From a bacterium (GTDB lineage: Bacteria; Planctomycetota; UBA1135; GCA-002686595): a DNA stretch of 40,563 nucleotides. Below are positions 1 to 7,466 of this stretch, one piece after another; position 1 is the stretch's first letter, and the number at the start of each line of letters is the position of its first letter. Location: contig JAAELL010000400.1 of the NCBI GenBank assembly GCA_024226735.1, forward strand, positions 1 to 40,563, written 5' to 3'. The notes under the pieces are model-generated. The model saw only the letters and a program-made list of their open reading frames with translations, had not been told where the DNA came from and did no database searches. Both the position numbers and the translations under genes were made by a program.

Positions 1-568
1 CATCCGTACCGCAGATGTCCGCCGGCGCGGCGTTCTCGGACACGGCCTCGGGTAGACCGGGCTCGGTCTCCTCCTGCGCCCGCTGTCCCGGCGCGCCGAG
101 ATCGACCTCTTCGCGCGAGCCGTCCCCCTTCACCAGCACGACGCGTTCGCCTTCGGCGTGCAGGGAGATGTTCTCGTCGCCGACTCGGCCCGTCAGGTAG
201 AAGGGCTTTCGCGGCTCACCGCTGCGCGCCAGGTCGAGGGCGTTCGCGGCGACGCGTTTGGCCAGCACCTCGCGCACTTCCTTGGCCGACTCGAAGTAGG
301 GGTCCGCGGGCACGAGACCCTCGATCCCTCTGTGAGTTCGTTGGAAGTTGTAGTAGTCGATGAAGAGCGCGATCCGGTGCCGCGCGTCGTCCAGCCCGCG
401 GAAGATCGCGTCGCGTGCGCAATCACGCCAAAGGGTTCCCCAGAAGCGCTCGATCTTGCCCAAGGTCTGCGGACGGCGCGGTCTCGCGACGATCTGGCGC
501 ACGCCCTTGCGACGGCACAGCTTGGTGAACTCACTCACCCCACGCCACGTGTACGTGTGGTACACGGC
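1..568 (-). pseudogene. IS481-type DDE transposase, 5'-truncated and cut by the window edge
   Basis: The minus-strand frame open from 568 to 1 reads as the second half of an integrase-core (rve) transposase. It contains a W-R-G segment near 545, then RPQTLGKIERFWGTLWRD (about 485-430), where the E of KIERFWG fits the last acidic residue of the DDE triad, then FIDYYNFQRTHRGIEG (about 365-320). The following residues form a lineage-specific tail rich in charged residues. An in-frame stop at 569-571 removes the N-terminal helix-turn-helix and the first two catalytic aspartates. The product cannot be an active transposase. The gene continues past position 1, so its true end is not visible. Confidence 0.75.
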
Positions 569-595
569 TCAGAGCCCCACCTCCGCGGGTGCCTC

Positions 596-615
596 GGCCG
601 GCGCGAACGCCGGCC
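596..615. repeat. Perfect 8-bp inverted repeat with CGAA loop
   Basis: GGCCGGCG, the loop CGAA, then CGCCGGCC. The hairpin sits exactly between the truncated IS481-type gene and the next gene remnant. It may be a transcription-stopping hairpin or an insertion footprint; there is no T-tract on either side. Confidence 0.6.
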
Positions 616-891
616 TACCGGAAGATCTTGAAACTGGATTCCTCGATTTCAGCAAGCGGCTGCTGCTTTGGGGGTCCCCAGAGGTCATTCGTGAATACCA
701 AGAATTCCAGGCGTTCGGTCAAGACACGTCGAACGCGTCCGCCTCGAATGTAGATTCTGCTCCGAGTCGATGACGTGTTCCAGTCGATGCGTCAAGACCT
801 CGACTTGGAGAATGGCGGCCTCCAGCGCGGAGACCTGATCAAGCTACTCCTAAAAGACGCGGCCGAGCTGGACCGAATGCTCACCCGCTAG
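612..891 (+). pseudogene. C-terminal remnant of a conserved hypothetical protein, frameshifted
   Basis: Two consecutive plus-strand frames together read as the tail of a widespread bacterial protein of unknown function. The first part (612-773) contains DFSKRLLLWGSPEVIREYQE. The second part, one frame over (about 750-891), contains LRVDDVFQSMRQDL followed by RGDLIKLLLKD and ends in a TAG stop. In proteins I remember with this pattern, the W-G-S-x-E-V-I helix is followed in the same frame by the R-x-D-L helix, so a single-base change near 745-755 has split the gene. The N-terminal part, usually a membrane segment plus coiled coil, is absent, being replaced by the hairpin and transposase remnant. 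Family recognition is from memory and moderate. Confidence 0.5.
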
Positions 892-919
892 CCCGGAAGC
901 GTCACGAGCCCCCTTTTAA

Positions 920-1282
920 TCAGCCGCCGTTCGTGCTGCATTGCTGAGCCAGGAAGGCCGCGTGCTCCTCGAACTCGTAGGTGAAGTTCCCTGCGTGCGT
1001 GGCCCACGGCACCTTCTCGGTCTTCACGCTCCCGCAGTCAGGGCAATGGGCTCGGCGGATCCTGTAGCGCAGGTGCAGCGTCATGCCTGCCAGGCCGTGG
1101 TGGCGCCAACGTCGTTGACGCCCGTCGTGGAGCGCACGGCACTTCGTTCCGCATTCTCGGCAGCGAGGGATATTCCAAGTCGGGGTCACGTCAGCGACGA
1201 GGCCCGTGGTGTTGAGGTGGAAATCGCGGACCACGAGATCTTGGATCGAGATGAGGACTCGGAGTACGGTTGTCGTGCGCAA
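920..1282 (-). pseudogene. ISL3-family transposase, N-terminal fragment
   Basis: The 120-residue minus-strand frame begins with MRTTTVLRVLISIQDLVVRD and carries the N-terminal zinc-binding region of ISL3-type transposases: C-R-E-C at about residues 40-43, then RRWRHHGL and CPDCG at about residues 81-85. It ends with the start of the helical region (YEFEEHAAFLAQQC) and a stop at 920. Full ISL3 transposases are about 400 residues, so the DDE catalytic domain is missing entirely. A second ISL3 remnant, from a different part of the protein, lies at 3921-4270 in the same orientation. Because their EEHA-x-x-LAQQC segments overlap, these are two separate copies rather than one split gene. Confidence 0.75.
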
Positions 1283-1800
1283 GGGGGGGCCTGGACTGAA
1301 GTTGTTGTTACCCGCAGTCTGGTGTCCTCGCCTTGCGCATCAACCTTTCAGCCCAAAACACTCGCCATCGGCTTCCAATCCTCCGATTCGAGCCATTCTC
1401 CGCTCACACCGCGCCCACTCAAACGTGAGGAGAGGGGAACTCTTTGCGCGACAGCGAGTTCCGGGTTGTACGGCTTGGGGCAACCAGGTCGGGCTTCGGT
1501 ACGTTCGTGATGCGCGCTTCGGGCCATCGAGACACTGAAGAGCTACGCGAGCTAGCTTCTTGGAACACGAGATTTCGAAACGTCAAGTGCCTGCGCATGC
1601 GAGCGTTGCGTATTGGTAGCCAGGAGTGCTCAAAGATGACGAAGTCTGAAGACGCTACAGGCGGAACAAACTAGACCTCCCCTCTCGTCACACCCCCCAA
1701 GGTGCGACGCTCGCGCCAGCTCTCTAGGGGGATCCGTAACGGGCTACCGTTCAATTACGAGATTCGCTCGCCTACCACTGACAACGAGAGAACGACTTGC
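1283..1800. other. Spacer upstream of secreted protein, no gene recognised
   Basis: This 518-bp stretch holds only short, unconvincing frames. It lies between the ISL3 remnant and the secreted protein gene and presumably contains that gene's promoter. I see no strong -35/-10 pair. A longer in-frame start at 1701-1703 (GTG) would extend the secreted protein by 33 residues in front of its signal peptide, and I consider it unlikely. Confidence 0.5.
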
Positions 1801-3858
1801 ATGAAACCTGTCATGAAAACTTGGATCCGTTGGATACATCTGTTGGGTGTCGCGTTTACGGCTGCTTGTACTCTCCTTATGAATCCGGCGCACGCCCAGT
1901 TGAGCAACCAAGACGATTGCACTAACTCGGGCATCGACAATGTCGGTCCGGGCACGCACACCTTTGACATCAGTGGCGCCACGACCGGCACCCAAGGCCA
2001 AGCGGAAGCCCTCTGCTACGCCTTCGGAACCTCAGCCATCGACATGGACATCTGGGGCACCTACACGGCCGTCATTTCGGGCACGGCCGTCGTGTCGACC
2101 TGCAACAGTACCGGCACCCTCAACGACTCCAAGATCGCGGCCTACCCGAGCGGCGCTGCCTGCCCCGCGGACGGCACCTCGCTCGCTTGCAACGACGATG
2201 CCTGTGGACTCTTCTCCACAATTGCCTTCCCCGTGACAGCCGGCCAAAGCTACATCCTACAGATCGGCACGTTCCCAGGCGGCGCGTCTGGGGATGGCAG
2301 TGTCGATATCAGCGAAGTCCCGATAGCTCCTGCGCTGTCGAACCAAGACGACTGTGCCAACGCCTTGATTGACACGATCGGCCCAGGCGGGTACGGCTGG
2401 GACAACCTCGGGACGACGACCGGCATCGAAGGCCAGGCAGAAGCCAGCTGCTACAAGTTTGGCTCCTCCGCCGTCCAGTCGGATGTCTGGGCGGTCTATG
2501 TGCCTGAATCGAACGGGGCTGTGACGATCGAGACTTGCGGCTCGGTCGGCTCCAACGCCGACACAAAAATGGCAGTGTATCCGCTCGCGGACTGTGCGAC
2601 GATCGACGGCACGTCGATTGCCTGCAATGACGACACGTGCGGTCTCCGGTCACAGATCATTTTCGACGCCATCTGTGGTGAGAGCTACCTCCTGCAGCTC
2701 GGCAGCTTCCCTGGCAGCAGTGATGGCGACGCGACGTTGCTCATCACGGAATCAGGCTCACCGTGCGGCTCGCAGGGGGTCGGCTTCACGCCCAACGAAT
2801 GCAATCCGGCCAACCCGAACTCGACTGGCGTTGCGGCGACGATTCGAGCAGAGGGAAGCCCTGTGGCTTCGGCCCAGAATCTGACTCTGATCGCCGAGAG
2901 CATCCCGCCCGGTCAGTTCGGTTACTTCTTCGTATCACGCACACTGGGTTTCGTACCGAATCCAGGTGGCAGCCTCGGCAACATCTGCGTGCTTGGCAAC
3001 CAAGGCCGGTACAACAACCCCAGTCAGATTGGTCAGGGCCCGACGATGACGCTCGATGTGGGCGCAATCAACGTCCCAACCAACCCGTTGCCGGGAGAAG
3101 TGATCATTCCCGGCGACATCTGGTACTGGCAAGCATGGTATCGCGACGTCGGCCACACCAACAACTTCACCAACGTCGTGCGCGTTGTCTTCCTGTTCTG
3201 CTACGTCGAGGTGCAGGGGCCAAGATTTGTGTGTCCGGGCGTGACTCAGCAGTACGTCGCACAGACGGGTCCCGCAGGCGGTGCGCTCACGTGGGCGGAT
3301 GACGCGAACGCGGCTGGCCAGCTCGTCGTTCCCGCTGGGGCGGTGCTCGGATCGCTTCGTAATGTGACCGCGAACTACAGCGCCGCACCTGGGTGCACGG
3401 ACACATTCGTCACTAGGGTCTCCAACGGTTTGCCCGGTGGCCCAGGCGAGCTGACCATGTGTTTAGCTTGTCCGCTTGACTGCCTGACGGCGAACTCACT
3501 TGCGACGGAGGCAACTAACTGGGCGATGAACAACGCTGCCGCCTTGGGCGGGGGGTTGGGGGGGGGCTGTGCAGACGCAGCTCGGCACGCCTACTGGAAT
3601 GCGCTCATGGCGCGCGACCTCGGCGCGGCCAAGGCCCAGTTGTTCGCCGATGCGCACGAGCAGAGCAATTTCGTCAACTGCCAAGACAACAACATGGACC
3701 TGCACAACAACCTGGAGGGCCGCGGTCTCGCGGCCGCCGGACTGACCAACGGGCAGTTGCAGAACCGGGTAGTGGCCGCGCTACGCCGGGGTGAGCTCGT
3801 CGCAATTCAAGGAGGAGCCACAGTCACGACGCCGGGGACGTGCGTAATTACGTACTAG
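1801..3858 (+). CDS. Secreted two-repeat protein with NPNSTG module and toxin-like C-terminal domain
   Basis: Predicted exported protein of 685 residues. Residues 1-33 form a Sec signal peptide (hydrophobic LLGVAFTAACTLLM, then A-H-A before the mature Q), which is why I use the ATG at 1801. Two repeats of about 145 residues start near 34 and 179, each beginning LSNQDDC and containing GQAEA-x-CY, a DGTS-x-ACNDD-x-CG segment and LQ-x-G-x-FPG. From about 330 comes a CNPANPNSTG module of the type common in exported proteins of this lineage; the 35965-38223 protein has it too. Residues about 556-680 carry ARHAYWNALMAR, FADAHEQ and MDLHNNLEGRG, which resemble the domain I remember as DUF6973 at the C-termini of RHS/WapA-like polymorphic proteins. 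The role is unknown: surface adhesion for the repeats and an effector-like tip are inference. It is flanked by ISL3 remnants. Confidence 0.8.
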   Translation: MKPVMKTWIRWIHLLGVAFTAACTLLMNPAHAQLSNQDDCTNSGIDNVGPGTHTFDISGATTGTQGQAEALCYAFGTSAIDMDIWGTYTAVISGTAVVSTCNSTGTLNDSKIAAYPSGAACPADGTSLACNDDACGLFSTIAFPVTAGQSYILQIGTFPGGASGDGSVDISEVPIAPALSNQDDCANALIDTIGPGGYGWDNLGTTTGIEGQAEASCYKFGSSAVQSDVWAVYVPESNGAVTIETCGSVGSNADTKMAVYPLADCATIDGTSIACNDDTCGLRSQIIFDAICGESYLLQLGSFPGSSDGDATLLITESGSPCGSQGVGFTPNECNPANPNSTGVAATIRAEGSPVASAQNLTLIAESIPPGQFGYFFVSRTLGFVPNPGGSLGNICVLGNQGRYNNPSQIGQGPTMTLDVGAINVPTNPLPGEVIIPGDIWYWQAWYRDVGHTNNFTNVVRVVFLFCYVEVQGPRFVCPGVTQQYVAQTGPAGGALTWADDANAAGQLVVPAGAVLGSLRNVTANYSAAPGCTDTFVTRVSNGLPGGPGELTMCLACPLDCLTANSLATEATNWAMNNAAALGGGLGGGCADAARHAYWNALMARDLGAAKAQLFADAHEQSNFVNCQDNNMDLHNNLEGRGLAAAGLTNGQLQNRVVAALRRGELVAIQGGATVTTPGTCVITY
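3558..3566 (+). repeat. G9 homopolymer tract inside the secreted protein gene
   Basis: Nine consecutive G follow a G6 run and TT, encoding the Gly-rich linker GGGLGGGC (about residues 582-589) immediately before the toxin-like C-terminal domain. Tracts like this are prone to slippage, and a change of one base would remove the C-terminal domain from the reading frame. Confidence 0.7.
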
Positions 3859-3920
3859 GCAAAGAACCTCGTCGGCCTCGAGCACGACAAGCTGGCCAAC
3901 CTGCGGAGGGCCAACGGCTC

Positions 3921-4270
3921 GCCGCGCTCTTCCCTTCCCGGGCCCACACGATCTTCCCCTGTTCGTGGTCGACGACGACCGTGACGTACTTGTGGTGGCG
4001 ACGGTAGCTGAGCTCGTCCACGCCGATCAGTCGGAGGCCATCGAGTCGATCACCGACCGTCTCTTGATGGCGATCGACGACGCGCCGAATGATCGCCCCA
4101 ACGGTCCGCGACGCGGCACGCACGAGCCGCGTCGCGGTCGTTCCGGCGCACTGCTGAGCGAGATAGACGGCGTGCTCCTCGAATGGGAGGGTGAAGTTCG
4201 AGCCGGCGGCTGCCAACGGCACCTGCTCGACCCCCCAGGGGCGGGCCGCTATTCTCTGTCGTCGAGTTGC
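3921..4270 (-). pseudogene. ISL3-family transposase, central fragment
   Basis: Minus-strand residues include LPFEEHAVYLAQQC, then LVRAASRTVGAIIRRVVD, then the start of the DDE domain with GLRLIGVDELSYRRHHKY and VTVVVDHEQGKIVW. The D of GVDE is the first catalytic aspartate of ISL3 transposases. The zinc-finger part expected at the N-terminus is replaced by unrelated sequence, and the frame is lost after REGKSA near 3921, so the last two catalytic residues are missing. The DNA is visibly similar to 945-1020 over the shared helix, supporting a common ancestor with the 920-1282 remnant. Confidence 0.75.
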
Positions 4271-4875
4271 ACGTCCCCAAAGATAGTACACGCGTGGAGC
4301 GCTGGAGCGCGAACAGTTTCGTACCAAACCAATCACCTTGGGGCGGCTCCACACCCAGCCGCGCGGCTTGCCCTTGTCCTTGCCGTGTGGATCACCCGGC
4401 CGGGCTTCCGCTGGACCCTTCGGCAGATGCGTCTTCACCGTCTCGCGGATCGCCTCGACGTCATAGCGCTGTGCGTCGAGGAAGGTCTTCCACGTTTGCG
4501 ACGGGCCCCGGTTCGTCACCGGCCTGATGTACGGGGACACGCTCGAGCCGAAGCTCCGACAGCGTGTCACCGTAACTGCATCTGGCTCGTCGAACGGGCC
4601 AAGGCGGCCTTGTCAAACATCACGTGTCCTCGTAGAGCACCGCGACAAGGGGTGCCAGTACCTCACGCTGCCGGAAAGGGGCTGCCTGGGCAGCAGCGGC
4701 GTAGCGCGAGGTCCGCCGGGTCGTCGGCGACGATGAATACCGGCCGTTGGCCGAGCCGGCACGGCATGCTCCCCTCAGCCTCCCCCCGCGATTGCTGCAC
4801 CCGCTGCGGCACTCCCTCAAGAACGCCATCCGTAGTGCCGAAGAGGACCTGGTCACCGGGCCGACGGAATACCCC
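4271..4875. other. Degenerate sequence with a second integrase-type remnant
   Basis: No intact gene is visible. On the minus strand at about 4470-4570 the residues RGPSQTWKTFLDA match the P-S-Q-T-W-x-T-F-L stretch that precedes the catalytic domain in IS481-like integrases, so this is probably another transposase scrap. The remaining frames on both strands show no family I recognise and look like decayed insertion-sequence DNA. Confidence 0.4.
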
Positions 4876-5346
4876 ATGGACAGTTCAGTTCCGTTCTTCG
4901 AGCAAGTAATCCGGCGCGTTAAGGACAACCGCGCCCTAGCCACTGTCTTGCTGATCCTCACTGCGATCATCGGCCTCGGCTCGGTAGCGAGGTCCGCGGG
5001 TTGGATCGGGGCGTTCGTGGAGGATCACTCTGCCCCGCCCGACCCCCGCATCTTCCGGTTCGGCGACCAGACCATCGAGCTCGCTGGCGGGATCGGAACG
5101 AGCGTTGAGCAAGCCGTGGTCATCAAGGGCGCCCTGACGGTCGAAGCGGGCGTCGCGTCAGAAAAGTACTGGATCGACCAGTTCTATCCGAACTTCAAGT
5201 GGATCAAGCACAGCCTCTACTCGCCCAACAACGACCGTTCCGCGCTGTACGACGTTATCGAGATTGAGACGGAGCTGGGGCACCGCAAAAAGCTGTACTT
5301 CGATGTCACGGCGTTCTTCGGGGGGCCGTTCATCGGCAAGTTCTAG
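4876..5346 (+). CDS. Small single-pass membrane protein, unknown
   Basis: Hypothetical protein of 156 residues, not recognised. Residues about 20-45 form one hydrophobic segment (ALATVLLILTAIIGLGSVAR) preceded by a basic stretch (RRVKDN), so the N-terminus is probably cytoplasmic and the rest outside or periplasmic. The remaining 110 residues look like a small mixed alpha/beta domain with conserved-looking aromatic positions (YWIDQFYPNFKWIK) and end in FFGGPFIGKF. I chose the ATG at 4876 because the frame upstream reads like decayed insertion-sequence DNA, but there is no good ribosome site. It lies 64 bp before the C39-like peptidase gene on the same strand and could be co-transcribed with it; a functional link is only positional. 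Confidence 0.5.
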   Translation: MDSSVPFFEQVIRRVKDNRALATVLLILTAIIGLGSVARSAGWIGAFVEDHSAPPDPRIFRFGDQTIELAGGIGTSVEQAVVIKGALTVEAGVASEKYWIDQFYPNFKWIKHSLYSPNNDRSALYDVIEIETELGHRKKLYFDVTAFFGGPFIGKF

Positions 5347-5399
5347 CAGTTCTCCAGGACGCACGCCCTACGACCTGGTCGCGTTCTCAGAGGTCGGGT

Positions 5400-5406
5400 A
5401 GGAAGG
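5400..5406 (+). promoter_or_regulatory. Ribosome binding site of the C39-like peptidase
   Basis: AGGAAGG, four bases before the ATG at 5411. It supports that start and shows that the small island genes are meant to be translated. Confidence 0.6.
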
Positions 5407-5410
5407 CCCA

Positions 5411-5959
5411 ATGAAGATCGTCTCGCAGCACAACGACTACGCTTGCGGCTTGGCGTGCCTTGAGTCGTTCCTCTTCGACTGTGGACGCCCAACGAGCCAG
5501 CACACGATACTCTCGCGTCATCCGCATCTGTGCCACTTAGGGGAACCAATTGAGGGAGCGCTGGACATCACGATCGAGAACCTCAGCGAGATCGGCGCCT
5601 CGTGCAGTTTCCGCGTCAAGAAGCTGTTGCGTGACGAAGACGTGCTTCCTCCGGGTCAGACGTACTTATTGGTCGCAACGAGTCTGGCCGGTCGTGACGA
5701 GAAGCATTGCGTCCGGTGGCAGGGCGAATTCCATAACGGAGATTACAAGGTCATGGATCCGCTCCACAGTCGCAGGACCAACGCTCGGGAATACGCTCTC
5801 TGGCCAGTTGATCTCATTGAGGAATCGGCGTGCATGCTCTTCAAGCTGACCGTCGAGACAGTGGCAGACCCTGCTCGAAAAGGAGCTCACGGCTGCCGAG
5901 GCCGACATCACGGTTCATACGAGCCAGATGACCGACGACGCCCTTCGCCTCTGGAGTGA
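5411..5959 (+). CDS. Stand-alone C39-like cysteine peptidase
   Basis: Protein of 182 residues with the hallmarks of the C39/papain-like fold at its very N-terminus: QHNDYACGLACLESFL, in which Q7 would form the oxyanion hole and the Cys of ACG (residue 12) is the nucleophile. A later KHCVRW gives the histidine, and VMDPL the aspartate. C39 enzymes normally cleave double-glycine leader peptides as part of bacteriocin exporters. Here there is no ABC transporter and no signal peptide, so the enzyme would act in the cytoplasm on an unknown substrate. The last 30 residues (from about 5870) are rich in G, R and H and look like out-of-frame sequence; the alternative frame there is the next small gene, which overlaps by 32 bp. 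This may mean a frameshift has altered the natural C-terminus. Confidence 0.6.
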   Translation: MKIVSQHNDYACGLACLESFLFDCGRPTSQHTILSRHPHLCHLGEPIEGALDITIENLSEIGASCSFRVKKLLRDEDVLPPGQTYLLVATSLAGRDEKHCVRWQGEFHNGDYKVMDPLHSRRTNAREYALWPVDLIEESACMLFKLTVETVADPARKGAHGCRGRHHGSYEPDDRRRPSPLE

Positions 5960-6137
5960 AGGCCGCTGGATACGACGTGAGTTCGCCCGGGGTCGATGCC
6001 GGTGTCGAACGGAGGTCGAGGCCCAGATGTTGGCGCGGTTCTTCGAGGGTGCGGCGCGAGGCGACGAGGTCGTCAGGACCGCGCTGGAAGCGCTACAGCC
6101 CGAGGCGCTGGCGATCATCGAGCGCCCGGACACGTAG
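5928..6137 (+). CDS. Small hypothetical protein overlapping the peptidase gene
   Basis: A 69-residue frame starting with MTDDALRLWSEGRWIRREF and ending in the stop at 6135-6137. It is acidic/alanine-rich and probably helical (EVEAQMLARFFEGAAR, then VVRTALEAL). The frame stays open upstream to about 5850, and that extension (LLEKELTAAEADI) also looks protein-like. It is therefore either a small gene translated from the ATG at 5928 or the original C-terminus of the peptidase displaced by one frame. I do not recognise a family. Confidence 0.35.
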   Translation: MTDDALRLWSEGRWIRREFARGRCRCRTEVEAQMLARFFEGAARGDEVVRTALEALQPEALAIIERPDT

Positions 6138-6472
6138 TAGTAGGACCGTTGAGGTCGTCACCGGCGCCTACTCCCCGTCCTTGCGCATTTGTTGGCGTCG
6201 ACGACCACGAGCACCGCGACGGCCGCGGCTCACCACGCCCACGTCTCTCTCGAGGGCGAGTCCTTCCACAGCCCCTCGAAGCGATGCAAGGCGTCCTGAC
6301 GGGGCCTGGAGTGCCCGGCCCAATCCCGAATGACACCACTGTTGGGTCCGGGAACCCCGGGTTTGACCGCACTGCGGGTGGTCGACAACCCGAGCTGTTA
6401 CACCATCTGGCGATGACTTGATGGAAACGGATCTCTGAGCCGCCGAGCCCTGAAGTCGTCCATTGTCGGCTT
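6138..6472. other. Spacer with no recognisable gene
   Basis: This 335-bp stretch lies between the small island genes and the toxin-antitoxin remnant. Frames on both strands are short and without family features. The promoter of the toxin-antitoxin locus should lie in its last 100 bases, but no clear box is visible. Confidence 0.4.
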
Positions 6473-6860
6473 GTGGATCCCGAGCCGGCCACGCCAGTCA
6501 CCGCACAAGTCGTTTTCTACCGGGAGGAGGACGGCTCGGTTCCAGTCATTGGTTGGCTCGAATCTCTCCCCTCTCGCGCCCGTGCCAAGGTGTTCTCTCG
6601 GCTCGAGCAACTGGTTGCGGCCTGGCCCAACGTCCGAAGGCTTGACCCGGTGCTCGCCGCTGGCGGCCTCCAAGCGCTCCGTGTGCGCCACAGCGGCACG
6701 CTGTACGTCGTCCACGTCTTTCGGCCACGGCCTGTGCTCTCTCGTCGTCGTAGGCGGCGTCACGGCGCCGTCCAGGGCTCTCCTCGCACCAGCAACTCGT
6801 CGTGTGCTCGAACGCAAGACGCGTTTCGAGGAGCAGCCCGTTAAGCACACGTACCGGCCG
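6473..6860 (+). pseudogene. HigB-like (RelE/ParE superfamily, phage Gp49 type) toxin, frameshifted
   Basis: From the GTG at 6473 the frame gives VVFYREEDGSVPVIGWLESL, LEQLVAAWP and LQALRVRHSGTLYVVHVF, a standard start and middle for the Gp49-like HigB family of mRNA-cleaving toxins. At 6720-6722 the reading continues correctly only in the next frame as FGHGLCSLVVVGG, followed by RVLERKTRFEEQP, which is the typical end of these toxins (E-R-K-x-x-F-E). An extra base within GTCTTTCGG therefore breaks the gene. In the first frame the product would run into Arg-rich sequence and stop at 6842-6844. Toxin activity is presumably lost unless the base is a sequencing error. Confidence 0.7.
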
Positions 6861-7184
6861 GGGGCGTCGCGGAAAGGCAGCTCTGAGCTCTCTGCGCTGG
6901 AAGAGCGGTTCTTCGCCGATGTCAAGCTGGCGGCGGAGCTTGAGGAGGCACGCGCGACTGTGCAAGTCGCAGACCTGGTCCATTCGTTGCGCCAACAATC
7001 CGGTCTGACCCAGCGGGAGCTTGCTCGTCGAATCGGGACGGGGGCATCCGTCATCTGCCGACTTGAGAACGATGAGTACCGCGGCCAAGGGCTGAGCATG
7101 TTGCGTAGGATCGCGCACGCGCTCGATCTACGCGTCGTGATCACAATCAAGCCACAAACGCCGAAGACCGAAAGCCCGTTCTGA
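6861..7184 (+). CDS. HigA-like XRE-family antitoxin, start uncertain
   Basis: The C-terminal part of this frame is a clear helix-turn-helix: LRQQSGLTQRELARRIGTG, then ASVICRLENDEYRG and LSMLRRIAHALDL. It ends at the TGA at 7182-7184. An antitoxin of this kind would bind the toxin and repress the shared promoter. No ATG is available in frame. The only reasonable internal start is the GTG at 6960, giving about 75 residues, while the frame is open without a stop from the restored toxin frame (6720), so a fused toxin-tail/antitoxin polypeptide is possible. The coordinate 6861 marks where antitoxin-like sequence (SSELSALEERFFADVK) begins, not a proven start. Confidence 0.55.
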   Translation, partial: GASRKGSSELSALEERFFADVKLAAELEEARATVQVADLVHSLRQQSGLTQRELARRIGTGASVICRLENDEYRGQGLSMLRRIAHALDLRVVITIKPQTPKTESPF

Positions 7185-7466
7185 GAACATCCGAGTCACC
7201 GGTCGCCACGGTCGCAGATCTCGAGGCTGCAGCCATCTCAACTGCTCAAGCCCCGTAGGATGCGGATAGACACCGAACGAACACGAAGCGCGCGGCCAGG
7301 CTCCTAAGCGCTAACTCGGAGCTCGACCGCGCTAACCACCTACAAGGGAGGTGGCTGTGCGACAGCCTATCGACGAGCCCGCCGTGCGGGAACAACGGGA
7401 TGTCGTCCCTGACGGACGACGAGAAGAAGTCCAGCGTCAATGCGACAAACGGCGTTGGGGTGGCGC

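Noticed and set aside
6715..6725. Programmed +1 frameshift site in the HigB toxin
   Set aside because: No known slippery pattern or stimulating structure is visible; simple mutation or sequencing error is more likely.
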